DNA of 64,000 bases from Lampropedia aestuarii (GTDB lineage Bacteria; Pseudomonadota; Gammaproteobacteria; Burkholderiales; Burkholderiaceae_C): assembly GCF_004803635.1 (NCBI RefSeq), contig NZ_SSWX01000014.1, forward strand, positions 28,778-92,777, read 5' to 3'. A model generated the notes under the pieces. It saw only the letters and a program-made list of their open reading frames with translations. It did no database searches and was not told the origin of the DNA. Below are positions 19,817-29,821 of the stretch, piece by piece; the stretch's first letter is position 1; each line of letters opens with the position of its first letter. A program made the translations under genes and the position numbers.

Positions 19817-20727
19817 TGGAGTTACTGATTGCAGCCACTCTGAGCGCAGGCACGGTCATTGCATTGGCTGGCCTCGGTTTGCTGATCAATGAAAAAATTG
19901 GCGTAGTCAACCTGGGCGCCGAAGGCATGATGCTGTGTGCGGCTATTGCAGGTTACGCCACCGTGGTCCATACCGGCAGCTATTCGCTGGGCCTGCTCGC
20001 GGGCCTTGCCGCAGGCGCGGTACTGGCGTTTGTGTTTGGCCTCTTGGTGATTTTCCTGCACACCAACCAGTACGCCAGCGGCCTGGCCTTGAGTATTTTT
20101 GGCGTTGGTTTCTCGGCCTTCATGGGGGTCGACTATGTGCAGGCCAGCATTCCCAGCACGCCCAAGTTCAGCATTCCCGTGCTGGCCGACCTGCCCTTTA
20201 TTGGGCCTGCGCTGTTTCGCCAGAACCTGATGGTGTATGCGACGATCGCACTGGCCATCTTTCTCACTTGGTTTTATGGCCGCACCCGCGCCGGCTTGCT
20301 GCTGCGCTCGATTGGCGAATCACCCGAGTCGGCCCATGCGCTGGGCTACCCGGTGCGCATGATCCGCCTGGTCTGCGTGACCATTGGCGGCGCCTTATGC
20401 GGTTTGGCAGGTGCCTACCTGGCCACTATTTACAGCTCCTTGTGGGCTGAAGGCATGGTCGCTGGTCGCGGCTGGATTGCCCTGGCCCTGACGGCTTTTG
20501 CCACCTGGCGCCCGGCTCGGGTACTGCTTGGCGCTTATTTGTTTGGTGGCATGACCATGCTGCAATTCAGCATGCAGGCCAGTGGCGTACAAATCCCAAG
20601 CCAGTTGCTGAGCATGCTGCCCTACTTGGCTACCATCGTGGTGCTGGTGCTGATCTCGCGCAACCCGGCCTGGATTCGCACCAATATGCCGGCTTCATTG
20701 GGCAAGCCGTTCTCGCCGAGCAGCTAA
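19816..20727 (+). CDS. BMP-type ABC transporter permease 2 (YufQ-like)
   Basis: Second permease subunit, 303 residues, eight or more membrane segments. The signature LLINEKIGVVNLGAEGMMLCAAI and the later GRTRAGLLLRSIGESPESAHALGYPV identify the family. It starts within the stop of permease 1 (one-base overlap), which indicates translational coupling and equal stoichiometry. Confidence 0.92.
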   Translation: MELLIAATLSAGTVIALAGLGLLINEKIGVVNLGAEGMMLCAAIAGYATVVHTGSYSLGLLAGLAAGAVLAFVFGLLVIFLHTNQYASGLALSIFGVGFSAFMGVDYVQASIPSTPKFSIPVLADLPFIGPALFRQNLMVYATIALAIFLTWFYGRTRAGLLLRSIGESPESAHALGYPVRMIRLVCVTIGGALCGLAGAYLATIYSSLWAEGMVAGRGWIALALTAFATWRPARVLLGAYLFGGMTMLQFSMQASGVQIPSQLLSMLPYLATIVVLVLISRNPAWIRTNMPASLGKPFSPSS

Positions 20728-20782
20728 ACAGCTGACAGGTTTGGCCTCGCTATTTTTTCTTTGATTCATTGGAGTAACTTTC

Positions 20783-22000
20783 ATGAGCGTCTCGACTCAC
20801 TCTGTCATTCGGCCTTTTGCGCTGGCGGCCTTGTTTGCGGCCACTTTAAGCGCTTGCGGCAAACAGGAAACACCGGCCCCAAGTCCAGCACCTGCACCAG
20901 CAGCTGCCCCTGCCGCGGCTGGTGCCACACCGAGCACACCCGCGCCGGCAGCGACCAGCTCCGACAGCAGTGCAGACAAAGCAGCTGAGGGCCAGCCACT
21001 GAAGATCGCGTTTGCCTACATCGGCCCAGTGGGCGATGGCGGCTGGACCTTCTCACACGACAACGGTCGCAAAGCGATGATCGATGCTTTGGGTGACAAG
21101 GTGCAAACCAAATTTGTCGAAAGCGTGCCTGAGTCAGCCGATGCCGAACGCGTGCTGCGTGGCTTTGCCGCCGAGGGCAATGACATCGTATTTGGCACGA
21201 CCTTTGGCTATATGGACTACATGGACCGTCTGTCCAAAGAATTCCCGAATGTGAAATTCGAGCACGCGACTGGCTACAAAAACGGCAGCAACCTGGCCAC
21301 CTATGACAGCCGCACTTATGAGGGCGCTTATCTGGCCGGCATTATTGCCGGCGGCATGACGCAATCGGACGTGGTTGGCGTGGTCGGCTCAGTGCCAATT
21401 CCTGAGGTGATTCGCAACATCAACAGCTTCACGCTGGGCGCACAATCGGTCAACCCCAACGTCACAACCAAAGTCGTCTGGGTCAATGATTGGTTCAATC
21501 CACCAAAAGAAACGGAAGCTGCCACCTCGCTGATCAATAGCGGCGCAGACGTGCTGTTCCAAAACACCGACTCGGCTGCTGTGCTGAAAACCGCCCAAGA
21601 CCAAGGCAAGCGCGCATTTGGCTGGAACTCCGACATGACAGCCTATGGCCCCAATGCCCATTTGGCGTCGGCCATCATCGACTGGAGCCCGTACTACACC
21701 AAGATCGCGCAAGACGCGATTGACGGCAAATGGGCCGCTGGCAAAAGCTGGTGGGGCGTGAAAGAAGGTGCCATCGACATCGTCTCCTTGGCCGATGACA
21801 TTCCGCAAGACCTCAAAGACAAAGTCGCACAAGCCAAACAAGGCCTGCAAGACGGCACACTCAAAATCTGGGAAGGCCCAATCCTGAAGCAAGACGGCAC
21901 CGAAGCGCTGGCCGCTGGCCAAGTTGCCGACGACCCATTCCTGCTGGGCCTGCAGTTCTACGTCAAAGGCGTGGAAGGCAAAATGCCAGGCGCAAACTAA
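20783..22000 (+). CDS. BMP family ABC transporter substrate-binding lipoprotein
   Basis: Binding protein of 405 residues. Signal peptide with lipobox LSAC (Cys near 25), a Pro/Ala-rich flexible linker to about residue 70, then the BMP domain (IAFAYIGPVGDGGWTFSHDNGRKAM, GTTFGYMDYMDRLSKEFPNVKFEHATGY). Known BMP-domain proteins bind nucleosides such as purine nucleosides; the ligand here is inferred. GGAGTAAC precedes the start. It is last in the transporter locus and followed by a terminator. Confidence 0.92.
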   Translation: MSVSTHSVIRPFALAALFAATLSACGKQETPAPSPAPAPAAAPAAAGATPSTPAPAATSSDSSADKAAEGQPLKIAFAYIGPVGDGGWTFSHDNGRKAMIDALGDKVQTKFVESVPESADAERVLRGFAAEGNDIVFGTTFGYMDYMDRLSKEFPNVKFEHATGYKNGSNLATYDSRTYEGAYLAGIIAGGMTQSDVVGVVGSVPIPEVIRNINSFTLGAQSVNPNVTTKVVWVNDWFNPPKETEAATSLINSGADVLFQNTDSAAVLKTAQDQGKRAFGWNSDMTAYGPNAHLASAIIDWSPYYTKIAQDAIDGKWAAGKSWWGVKEGAIDIVSLADDIPQDLKDKVAQAKQGLQDGTLKIWEGPILKQDGTEALAAGQVADDPFLLGLQFYVKGVEGKMPGAN

Positions 22001-22050
22001 GCGCAGAGCATGGCTGCGCCCTATGCAAGGGGCGCAGTGCAGCAACACCC

Positions 22051-22087
22051 ACCGCAGTCGGCTTTAAGAGCTCGCTGCGGTTTTTTT
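22051..22087 (+). terminator. Rho-independent terminator of the BMP transporter operon
   Basis: Stem ACCGCAG/CTGCGGT with a 16-nt loop and a seven-T tail, 50 bp past the last stop. Confidence 0.8.
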
Positions 22088-22260
22088 GTGCGCCAAGCCA
22101 CCATTGCGCTAGAAAAGGCGGTAAGTTGGCCTTCTCCACCGAAAACCGGCGATAAATTGTTTAACATGCGCTTGCACACTCAAGGATGACATCGCTGGCT
22201 GGCGCGCAAGTGCTGAGCGCCGGCATGCCTAAAGCCGAGCCCCTATCTGCAAGGAAGCAA

Positions 22261-23628
22261 ATGGTTGATAAGAGTCAGTTACCAGGTACTGTTTTTCAAC
22301 GCATCGAAAAACTCCAGGACCGCTCCCCATTCATCATCGTGATTCTGGCCTGTCTGGTTGGAACGCTCACAGGCCTGATCGGCTCGGCATTCCAACTGGC
22401 GATTGCGCGCATCATTGAATGGCGTTTGCATTCCACCAGTCTATTAGGCGACGCGACTGCCGCCAAATACTTGCTGGCGTTTTTGATTCCCGCTGTGATG
22501 GGATTTGTTGCTTACTACCTGGTCAAGCAATACGCACCAGAATCGAGCGGATCGGGCATTCCCGAAATTGAGGGCGCTTTGCTGGACCTGCGGCCAGTGC
22601 GCTGGGCGCGCGTGCTACCAGTCAAATTTTTTGGCGGCCTGGCTTCGCTGGGCAGCGGCATGGTGCTGGGCCGCGAAGGCCCACTGGTGCAAATGGGCGC
22701 CAACCTGGGAAAAATGGTCTCAGACATCAGCCATTACGACAAGCAAAAAACCCAGTATGCGTTGGTCGCGGCCGGCGCAGGTGCGGGAATCACTGCCGCC
22801 TTCAATGCGCCATTGGGCGGCATTATTTTCGTCATTGAAGAAATGCGCGAGGAGTTCAAATACTCAGAGGCCTCGATCAAAGCCGTCATTGCCGCCTGCG
22901 TTTGTGCCTGTATTGCCTACCAAATGATCATTGGCACAAGCCCTATTTTGTATCTGGGGCAAGCGGCGTTGGCACCGATCAGCAGCCTCTGGATTTGTAT
23001 CGTCTTAGGTATTTTTCTGGGCATTCTGGGCGTGTTGTCCAACCACTCGATCATTCGCACCCGCCAAGCCTTGGACAAGCTGTATGACAAAAACCGCTGG
23101 ATTTTCCCCTGCACCGGTTTTGTCATTGCGGGTTTGATTGGCGTCGTCGGCCTGGCCAGCCCCCAATTCACCGGCGGCGGCTTTGCCATCATTCCCGATG
23201 TCATAGCCGGCGCCTACGCCTTGTGGCCACTGCTGGTGATCTTGCTGGTGCGGCTGCTCTTGACCGTATTGTCGTTTGGCTCTGGCGCGCCAGGGGGCGT
23301 GTTCTCGCCCACGCTGGCCCTGGGCACGGTAGCTGGGGTCAGCTTTGGTTTGCTGATGGACCAGTTGATGCCTGCGCCTGCATTGCCGATGATGACCTAC
23401 GCCATCTTGGGCATGGCAGGCCTCTTTGCCGCCACAATCCGCGCGCCACTGACCGGCATCGTCATTGTGATTGAGATGACTGGCAGCTATGCACTGATAT
23501 TGCCGCTGGTGCTGACCTGCCTGGCCTCGACCTTGACTGCACAAACCCTGGGCGGCTTGCCTTTGTACAGCGCGATGCTGGACAACACCTTGGCTAAGCT
23601 GGGCATTCAAAGAAAGCACGAAGCCTGA
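22261..23628 (+). CDS. clcA: ClC-type chloride/proton exchanger
   Basis: Inner-membrane ClC family protein, 455 residues from ATG 22261. That start has an AAGGAAG ribosome site at a good distance; an in-frame ATG at 22186 would add 25 residues, but its purine stretch touches the start codon. Selectivity motifs GSGIPE, GREGP and GGVFSP are present. The gating glutamate in GREGP and the proton-path glutamate in VIEEMREEF are both kept, so proton-coupled exchange rather than a channel is expected. No cytosolic CBS domains. In enterobacteria such exchangers support acid resistance. Confidence 0.9.
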   Translation: MVDKSQLPGTVFQRIEKLQDRSPFIIVILACLVGTLTGLIGSAFQLAIARIIEWRLHSTSLLGDATAAKYLLAFLIPAVMGFVAYYLVKQYAPESSGSGIPEIEGALLDLRPVRWARVLPVKFFGGLASLGSGMVLGREGPLVQMGANLGKMVSDISHYDKQKTQYALVAAGAGAGITAAFNAPLGGIIFVIEEMREEFKYSEASIKAVIAACVCACIAYQMIIGTSPILYLGQAALAPISSLWICIVLGIFLGILGVLSNHSIIRTRQALDKLYDKNRWIFPCTGFVIAGLIGVVGLASPQFTGGGFAIIPDVIAGAYALWPLLVILLVRLLLTVLSFGSGAPGGVFSPTLALGTVAGVSFGLLMDQLMPAPALPMMTYAILGMAGLFAATIRAPLTGIVIVIEMTGSYALILPLVLTCLASTLTAQTLGGLPLYSAMLDNTLAKLGIQRKHEA

Positions 23629-23658
23629 TGGACGCAGCTTGAGCAGCTTGCGGCTGAT

Positions 23659-24600
23659 TTACATCGAGTGGATCACGAAGAGAATCACCGGCAAAAACAC
23701 CAAATAAGCGGCAATCGAAAACGACAGAGATTCGGTGGCAAACAACACATCGATCTCGTATTTTTTAGCCAGAATGACCGTAGTGTTTGGGATTGGCAGC
23801 GACACCATCAAGATCGTGATCTTGATCATCTCGACCGGCACCGACAAGGCCATGCCCAGCGCATAGGCCAGTACGGGTGCAAACACAAAGCGGAAGGCGA
23901 TCACCACCGCGATCTCTCGGCTGAAACGAAAGCCCTTAAAACCGGTGATGTAAATGATCGCGCCAATGACCAGCATCGCCAAGCCCGAGGTCATGCCACT
24001 CAAATAAGAAAAGAAGTCCGCAATAAAGTCAGGAATATGCAGGCCTGAGAGCAACACCACGACGCCGACAAAAAAGGCCAGCAAAGGCATATTGAAAATT
24101 TCCTTGACCATCTTCGCCACCAACGACTTGCCATCGACAGCTTGGCTGGAATCCTTTTGCAGCAGGTACAAACCCAAGGTCCAATAAATCAGCGTTTGCG
24201 ACGCATAGGTCATCAGCGCAAACGGCAGGCCATGGCTGCCATAAACCGCCAAAGTGATCGGAATGCCCATCATGATGGTGCTGCTCATCGCGCATACGCC
24301 AATGAACAAACCGGTGCGGCCTTTTTCGATGTGCATGATTTTCGCGCCAGCCCAGGCCGCCAGCATCAGGGACAAGATCACCAAGGCCGGCAAAATAATG
24401 TTGGGCAGCAGCGCCAAAAACTCTGGCTTGGTGTAATCCTTGCCAATCGACAAGATCAGCGTTGCAGGCAATGCGACATTCAACAGGATTTTGGTCAGGG
24501 CACTGTTGCTGGACTCGTCCAGCCACTTGGCCCTGGCCAGGCAAAACCCAAGCCCGACCACCAAAAAGAGCACCAATATATTCAGATAGTCTTGCAGCAT
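23659..24600 (-). CDS. AEC family transporter (auxin efflux carrier-like)
   Basis: Inner-membrane transporter of 313 residues with about ten hydrophobic segments in the two-bundle AEC arrangement. Family traits include LLNVALPATLILSIGKDY near the front and SLPIPNTTVILAKKYEID near the end. ATG 24600 (MLQDYLNILVLFLV) starts directly on the first membrane helix; a longer frame to 24897 has a non-family N-terminus that runs into repeat copy D. Substrates of bacterial AEC proteins are often malate or other dicarboxylates, but none can be assigned here. It is convergent with clcA. Confidence 0.85.
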   Translation of the reverse strand: MLQDYLNILVLFLVVGLGFCLARAKWLDESSNSALTKILLNVALPATLILSIGKDYTKPEFLALLPNIILPALVILSLMLAAWAGAKIMHIEKGRTGLFIGVCAMSSTIMMGIPITLAVYGSHGLPFALMTYASQTLIYWTLGLYLLQKDSSQAVDGKSLVAKMVKEIFNMPLLAFFVGVVVLLSGLHIPDFIADFFSYLSGMTSGLAMLVIGAIIYITGFKGFRFSREIAVVIAFRFVFAPVLAYALGMALSVPVEMIKITILMVSLPIPNTTVILAKKYEIDVLFATESLSFSIAAYLVFLPVILFVIHSM

Positions 24601-24796
24601 GGTTTGATTCCGAATCCATTTCAATAGAGACAAGGCAAACACAGCCCAAAACAGGCAGCCATGCTTTATTGGCCGACAATACGGCACCCAAGCCCACAGC
24701 AACGTACAACAACAAAAACTTACATACTCAGCCAGAGTATAGCTGGATAAGAACGGAGCCAGTGGGCATGCCGAGCTTGCCTTACCCCCCCACGCA

Positions 24797-24892
24797 TAGA
24801 GCCTGCTCATCATCTCAACGCAGCCGCGTTGAAGCCCCAAAGGCAGCAAGGCACAAAAAAAACGCATTGCGGAGATGGCGAACAGACTCTTA
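24797..24892 (+). repeat. Inverted-repeat element, copy D (short form)
   Basis: About 96 bp between the two AEC genes. Left end TAGAGCCTGCTCATCATCTC; right end is the complement of TAAGAGTCTGTTCGCCATCTCC. The interior shares GCAAGGCACAAAAA with copies A, B and C, but also has its own palindrome CAACGCAGCCGCGTTG. It probably contributes no coding sequence. Confidence 0.65.
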
Positions 24893-24913
24893 AACAAGCG
24901 TGACTGTTTTCAC

Positions 24914-25966
24914 ATGGCAACAGCGGTAGTTAAGCGTAAACTGTGCCGAGTTCGTTCAGCCTACATTTCAAGTTGGTGCGCTGTGGCCTTTGTTTTCTCC
25001 ATCATTTTTCCTGTTTTTGGCTTGGTGCTGGCAGGCTATGGGTGCCGCCGCATGGGCGTACTGGGCCCAGCGTCTGCCACCGAGCTCAACCGCTTTGTCG
25101 TCTGGTTGGCCTTGCCTGCCCTGCTGTTCCAAATCATGGCCAAGGCCGACTGGAGCACACTCTACCAGCCGGGCTTTACCGCCGCGTTTGCCGCCTCTGG
25201 TTTGGGCCTGTTTGCACTGGTCGTGCTACTGCAGCGCTGGCGCGGCAAATCACTGGCCGACGCCAGCGTTGAAGCCTTGGCTGCCGCTTACCCCAATACC
25301 GGCTACATGGGCTTTCCCTTGACGCTGGTCTTATTTGGCAATGAGTCGCTGGTGCCCACAACGATTGCCACGATGCTGGTAGTCTGTGTGATGTTTGGTG
25401 TGGCCATTGTGGCCATTGAAGCGGCCAAGCACGCCTTGCACGAAGGCAGTTTTGCACGTGCGTTCCTACGCATTGGCTGGTCGCTGCTGAAAAACCCACT
25501 GATTGCCTCGCCACTGCTAGGCATTGCGGTTGCCTGCATGGGCTGGCCAATGCCTGGCAGCATCGACAAATTCCTGTCCTTGCTGGCTGCAGCCGCCAGT
25601 CCCTGTGCCTTGGTCAGCCTGGGCTTGTTCCTGGCCAGCCACCGCCCACAGCACGAGGGCACAGCAGCGCAAGCAACCAATGTCAATCGCACTGCCTGGT
25701 CCTTGACAGCACTCAAGCTCGTGGCCTTGCCTGCCATCACATGGTGCATGGCCAGCCAGGTATTTGGGCTCTCAGCACTGCACACACAGATGGCGGTGAT
25801 TCTCTCGGCCCTGCCCACCGGCACTGGGCCGTATATGTTGGCGGATATGTACCAACGGCCCAGCGCGACCACGGCCAGAACCATTTTATTTTCTACCGTG
25901 GCCTCGGTTGCAACGATTGCCGCCATCATCCACTGGTTGGCACCAGCCACCGTTACCGCTGCTTGA
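24914..25966 (+). CDS. Second AEC family transporter
   Basis: AEC-type carrier with about ten membrane segments; FSIIFPVFGLVLAGYGCRRMGVL is the first helix and AAYPNTGYMGFPLTLVLFGNES a core motif. The N-terminus is uncertain. ATG 24914 gives 350 residues, with about 23 unsupported ones before the first helix. GTG 24983 gives 327 residues beginning VAFVFSIIFP, closer to family length. Neither has a clear ribosome site. It is divergent from the other AEC gene, with repeat copy D between them; the two are only distantly similar, so they are not a recent duplication. Confidence 0.82.
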   Translation: MATAVVKRKLCRVRSAYISSWCAVAFVFSIIFPVFGLVLAGYGCRRMGVLGPASATELNRFVVWLALPALLFQIMAKADWSTLYQPGFTAAFAASGLGLFALVVLLQRWRGKSLADASVEALAAAYPNTGYMGFPLTLVLFGNESLVPTTIATMLVVCVMFGVAIVAIEAAKHALHEGSFARAFLRIGWSLLKNPLIASPLLGIAVACMGWPMPGSIDKFLSLLAAAASPCALVSLGLFLASHRPQHEGTAAQATNVNRTAWSLTALKLVALPAITWCMASQVFGLSALHTQMAVILSALPTGTGPYMLADMYQRPSATTARTILFSTVASVATIAAIIHWLAPATVTAA

Positions 25967-26083
25967 GCAGGCGCATGTTCTCCACACACACAGTGGAAAA
26001 AGCTGTGGACAACTTGCTGCAGAATCAGGGATTGCCCTATGACAGCAGCTGCCCTGCTCAAATATGCGGCAGCCGCTGGCTTT

Positions 26084-26222
26084 TAGAACGTGTTTACGAT
26101 CTTTTTGCAGCCGCGCAAGGCACAAAAAAGTGGCCGTGCAACGTGCCCATTGCATCCCATGCGTCTGTATGGGCACAACGGGCAGCGCCGCAATGCGCTT
26201 TGTTGAGCCTTGTGCGGCTGCA
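26084..26222 (+). repeat. Inverted-repeat element, copy B (right end lost)
   Basis: Left end TAGAACGTGTTTACGATCT, then GCAGCCGCGCAAGGCACAAAA and the shared centre (CCCATGCGTCTGTATGGG, CAACGGGCAGCG). The right subterminal arm (GAGCCTTGTGCGGCTGC, about 26205-26221) is present but the outer terminus is missing. It lies just past the stop of the acyl-CoA synthetase gene on the minus strand. Confidence 0.7.
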
Positions 26223-26233
26223 CATCCGGGGTA

Positions 26234-27940
26234 TCAACTGCCGGTCTGCGTTGGCTCTTGTGCCTCTTTTTCCTGCAGCTGGCGCCACATGACTTTGCCA
26301 CTGCCGCTTTTTGGCAAGGCGTCTATAAATTCCACGATGCGTGGTGTTTTATAGACCGCCATATTGGCACGGCACCAGGCCAGAATTTCTTCTTCCGTGG
26401 TGTCTTGGTGCTCAGCGCGCAGCACGACCACCGCTTTGACGGTTTCGCCGCGGTATTCATCCTTGGCTGCAATCACGCAGGCCTCTTGAATCGCAGGGTG
26501 GCGGAACATCAAGGCTTCAACCTCGGCTGGCCAGACTTTGAAGCCCGAGGCATTGATCATGCGTTTGAGGCGGTCGGTGATGAAGTAATAACCATCCTCG
26601 TCGGTGCGGCCCAAATCGCCAGTGCGGAAAAAACGCTTGCCATCAATGTCCACAAAGGCGCTGGCCGTGGCTTGTGGGTGCTTCCAATAACCTTCAAATA
26701 CCTGCGGGCCATGGACAACGATTTCCCCCTGCTCGCCCGGTGGCAGCTTCTCCAAAGTGTCTGGATCGACAATGAAAGAGGTCACGCCAATGAACGGAAT
26801 ACCCAGACACTGCTGCTTGGGCCTGTCTGTCGGGTTATTGTGGGAGGGGGCTGCAGTTTCCGTCAAACCATAGCCCTCGGAATATTTCAAACCGTAGGAA
26901 TCCAATAGGCGCTGGGCCACCGCTTGGGGCATGGCAGCCCCACCACCGCCAATGAAATTCAGGCTACTGAGGTCATAGCTGGCAAAATTGGGGCTGGACA
27001 GCAAGTCAATCACCATCGTCGGAATATTGGTCCAGTTCGTCACCTTCCATTTCGAGATCAGACGTCCGGCCAGATCACGGTCCCAGCGCGGCATCAAAAC
27101 CTGCGTGGCGCCCTTGTAAATCGAGCCATGCATCACCGCCACCATGCCGGTGATGTGGAACATGGGCACCACGGTCAGTGAGACCACCTCCATCGTCGAG
27201 TAGCCCCACAGCGTTGCAGCCACGGCATTGAAATTGATGCTGCGATGCACATGCATACAGCCTTTGGGCAGCCCGGTCGTGCCGCTGGTGTAGGGCAACA
27301 CGGCCAAATCTTCGGCACCGACACTGTGCTCAGGCGCTGGCAAATCGCAAGCCAGCGCATCCACATAGCGGTGCACTGTTGCCTCCTCAATTGCGGGCAC
27401 CGGGTATTGGGTCTCGAGCCATTGGCGCCAGTGCGCAGGCGGTGCGTCATCGCCTTGCACCTGCGCATCAAAGGCGTCGGTGAACTGCGTGATAACCAGG
27501 TGTTTGAGGCGCTGCTCTGGAGGCAATGCATTGGATGCAGTGGCCAGCTGTGGTGCCAAGTCGCCCGTGACCAGTGCAACTTTGGCCTCTGCATCCACAA
27601 TATAGTGTTCCAGCTCCTGCGCCAAGTTCATCGGATTGACCGGCACAACCACCGCATTGGCACGCATGATCGCATAGTGCGCAACAATCAGTTGCGGGCA
27701 GTTCTGCATCAGCACAATGACCCGGTCACCACGGCGCACGCCTTGGGCGTGCAAATAAGCCGCCATGCGCTCTGCCTGCTCAGCCAATTGGCCATAGGTA
27801 GTTGTGCTGCCAAAGAAAATCAGCGCGTTTTTATTTGGAAAACGCGTCGCGCTGTCTTGCAGGTTGTACCAAACCGATGTCGCCATCGTCGGCATTGTCT
27901 GCGGTACGTAGCGAGGCCAGAAAGCATCAGACACGGGCAT
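26234..27940 (-). CDS. Fatty-acid--CoA ligase (AMP-forming)
   Basis: Acyl-adenylate-forming enzyme of 568 residues that activates a carboxylic acid to its CoA thioester. Motifs: P-loop YTSGTTGLPKG, GYGLTETAAPSHNN, FRTGDLGRTDEDGYYFITDRLKR-type hinge, and the C-terminal catalytic lysine in PKSGSGKVMWR. ATG 27940 has GAGGAGA nearby; earlier in-frame codons are not family-like. Closest in style to long-chain-fatty-acid ligases, but chain length cannot be read from sequence. It stands alone. Confidence 0.88.
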   Translation of the reverse strand: MPVSDAFWPRYVPQTMPTMATSVWYNLQDSATRFPNKNALIFFGSTTTYGQLAEQAERMAAYLHAQGVRRGDRVIVLMQNCPQLIVAHYAIMRANAVVVPVNPMNLAQELEHYIVDAEAKVALVTGDLAPQLATASNALPPEQRLKHLVITQFTDAFDAQVQGDDAPPAHWRQWLETQYPVPAIEEATVHRYVDALACDLPAPEHSVGAEDLAVLPYTSGTTGLPKGCMHVHRSINFNAVAATLWGYSTMEVVSLTVVPMFHITGMVAVMHGSIYKGATQVLMPRWDRDLAGRLISKWKVTNWTNIPTMVIDLLSSPNFASYDLSSLNFIGGGGAAMPQAVAQRLLDSYGLKYSEGYGLTETAAPSHNNPTDRPKQQCLGIPFIGVTSFIVDPDTLEKLPPGEQGEIVVHGPQVFEGYWKHPQATASAFVDIDGKRFFRTGDLGRTDEDGYYFITDRLKRMINASGFKVWPAEVEALMFRHPAIQEACVIAAKDEYRGETVKAVVVLRAEHQDTTEEEILAWCRANMAVYKTPRIVEFIDALPKSGSGKVMWRQLQEKEAQEPTQTGS

Positions 27941-28104
27941 GTTGTCTCCTCTAAATGTGTACACGCTGAGACTATCGGCATTCCTCGATTGCTTCAAGGG
28001 CAGCAGCCCGAACTGCCCCCTTGATTTGGTCGCCTCGGTTACACCGGCCTGACCCTCATGCCTGACGCGCGCATGCACGTGCAAAGGCGCCACAATACTT
28101 GGCC

Positions 28105-28713
28105 TTAGCCATGCTGCAACGCAACAGGAGGCTCCAACCATTGCACCTGGCCTTGTGTGGCATCCACCACCGCTTGCGTCACCGCCGCGACCAATGGTTC
28201 TGGCAACTGGACATGCAGCGTAACCCGCTCGGCATGCTCGACCTCCAGCTGGGCCACACCCTGTTGCTGCAGCACATGGCGCACCACGCCTTCGTGTGCA
28301 TATTGCACCTTCATGCTCAACCAGGCCAAGGTTTGCACCGGCACTTTCTGCGCGCCCAGCAAGGCCTGCGCGACGGTGTCGGTGTAGGCGCGCACCAAGC
28401 CTCCGGCGCCAAGGCGCACACCGCCAAAATAACGCACCACCGTGGCCAGCACACCTTGCAGTTGCTGGTGGCGCAGCACCTCAAGCATCGGCCGCCCAGC
28501 TGTGCCACTGGGCTCACCATCGTCAACAGCAGCCGATTGGCCGCCTGCCATCAACGCCCAGCACACATGCGCTGCTTCAGGATGCTCGCGCCATAAAGCG
28601 GCGACAATGGCTTGCGCTTCACTGCGATTGGCCACCGGTTGCACGCAGCCAATGAAGCGGCTTTTTTTAATGATCAGTTCACTATGAACAGGGGTTTGAA
28701 TCGTCTCTGACAT
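28105..28713 (-). CDS. YigZ/IMPACT family protein
   Basis: Protein of 202 residues with an N-terminal UPF0029/Impact domain (KSRFIGCVQPVANRSEAQAIV, DDGEPSGTAGRPMLEVL, VVRYFGGVRLGAGGLVRAY) and a C-terminal DUF1949 domain. The eukaryotic homologue IMPACT regulates translation stress signalling; the bacterial role is unclear. ATG 28713 (MSETIQTPVHSE) fits the family; an upstream start at 28776 would overlap cobT on the other strand. Divergent from cobT with only 30 bp between starts. Confidence 0.87.
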   Translation of the reverse strand: MSETIQTPVHSELIIKKSRFIGCVQPVANRSEAQAIVAALWREHPEAAHVCWALMAGGQSAAVDDGEPSGTAGRPMLEVLRHQQLQGVLATVVRYFGGVRLGAGGLVRAYTDTVAQALLGAQKVPVQTLAWLSMKVQYAHEGVVRHVLQQQGVAQLEVEHAERVTLHVQLPEPLVAAVTQAVVDATQGQVQWLEPPVALQHG

Positions 28714-28743
28714 GATGAGCACAGCATACCCCAGCCTTGCACC

Positions 28744-29814
28744 ATGACCAGTCCTACCGCTACCACCAACGCCCAATATGAGGCCATTCCCAGCATCACC
28801 GATCTGAATAACGCCGATTTATCAGCCCAATTGCGCTGGGCACTGGACCACAAGACCAAGCCTTTGGGCGCACTGGGCAGGCTTGAGAGCATTGCACACC
28901 AAATTGGCGCCATTCTGGGCACCATGCAGCCAGAGCTGGAGCAGCCACATGCACTGGTCTTTGCCGCCGACCACGGTCTGGCACGTCAAGGCGTCTCGGC
29001 CTACCCCAGCGATGTGACCTGGCAGATGGTCGCCAATATGTTGACCGGTGGCGCAGCCATCAGCGTGCTGACCCGACAACATGGCCTGGCACTGAAACTC
29101 ATTGACTGCGGCGTCGCCAAAGCGCTGCCCCCGCACCCGGATTTGATAGATGCCAAGGTCGCAGCTGGCTCTGCTGATGCGTCCCAGCAAGCGGCGATGA
29201 CACCCGCGCAGATGTGGCAGGCAATCGGCACTGGCCGCCAATTGGTCAGCCAACTGCCAGGCAATGCCATTTTGTTGGGAGAGATGGGTATTGGCAATAC
29301 CTCTGCGGCGGCGTTGATCTTGGCGCGCCTGAGTGGGCGCACGATTGAAGAATGTGCAGGTGCTGGCACTGGCATGGCTGCCCAGGCACTGGCACACAAG
29401 CGCCAAGTTCTACAACAGGTGCTGGACTTGCATGCACAAGCCACTGAGCCGCTGGACATACTGGCCTGCATGGGCGGACTGGAAATTGCCACCATGGTGG
29501 GCGCGGTGTTGCAAGCGGCCTTGGAGCGCCGCGTCATCGTGGTCGATGGTTTTGTCACCAGTGCCGCCGTGCTGGTTGCCGCGCGCTTGCAGCCCTTTGT
29601 GTTGCAGCGATGTATCTTCTCGCACCAATCGCACGAGCAGGCCCACGGGCTGATGCTGGACGCCATGCGTGCCAAAGCCTTGCTGCAAATGGACATGCGC
29701 TTGGGCGAAGGCTCTGGCGCGGCACTGGCCTGGCCGCTGCTGGAGTCGGCTTGCCGCATTCTGCGCGAGATGGCCAGCTTTGAGTCAGCCCAGGTATCTG
29801 GGCGCTCCGATTGA
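28744..29814 (+). CDS. cobT: Nicotinate-nucleotide--dimethylbenzimidazole phosphoribosyltransferase CobT
   Basis: Makes alpha-ribazole phosphate from nicotinate mononucleotide and dimethylbenzimidazole, for the lower ligand of cobalamin. It has 356 residues, the family length. Visible: KTKPLGALGRLE, FAADHGLARQGVSAYP, LLGEMGIGNTSAAA and the catalytic Glu322 in MRLGEGSGAALAWP. First of cobT-cobS-cobC. No cobalamin riboswitch can fit in the 30-bp gap before it. Confidence 0.95.
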   Translation: MTSPTATTNAQYEAIPSITDLNNADLSAQLRWALDHKTKPLGALGRLESIAHQIGAILGTMQPELEQPHALVFAADHGLARQGVSAYPSDVTWQMVANMLTGGAAISVLTRQHGLALKLIDCGVAKALPPHPDLIDAKVAAGSADASQQAAMTPAQMWQAIGTGRQLVSQLPGNAILLGEMGIGNTSAAALILARLSGRTIEECAGAGTGMAAQALAHKRQVLQQVLDLHAQATEPLDILACMGGLEIATMVGAVLQAALERRVIVVDGFVTSAAVLVAARLQPFVLQRCIFSHQSHEQAHGLMLDAMRAKALLQMDMRLGEGSGAALAWPLLESACRILREMASFESAQVSGRSD

Positions 29815-29821
29815 ACACACC

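Noticed and set aside
28714..28743. Cobalamin riboswitch before cobT
   Set aside because: The gap to the divergent yigZ gene is only 30 bp, far too short, and no B12-box is seen.
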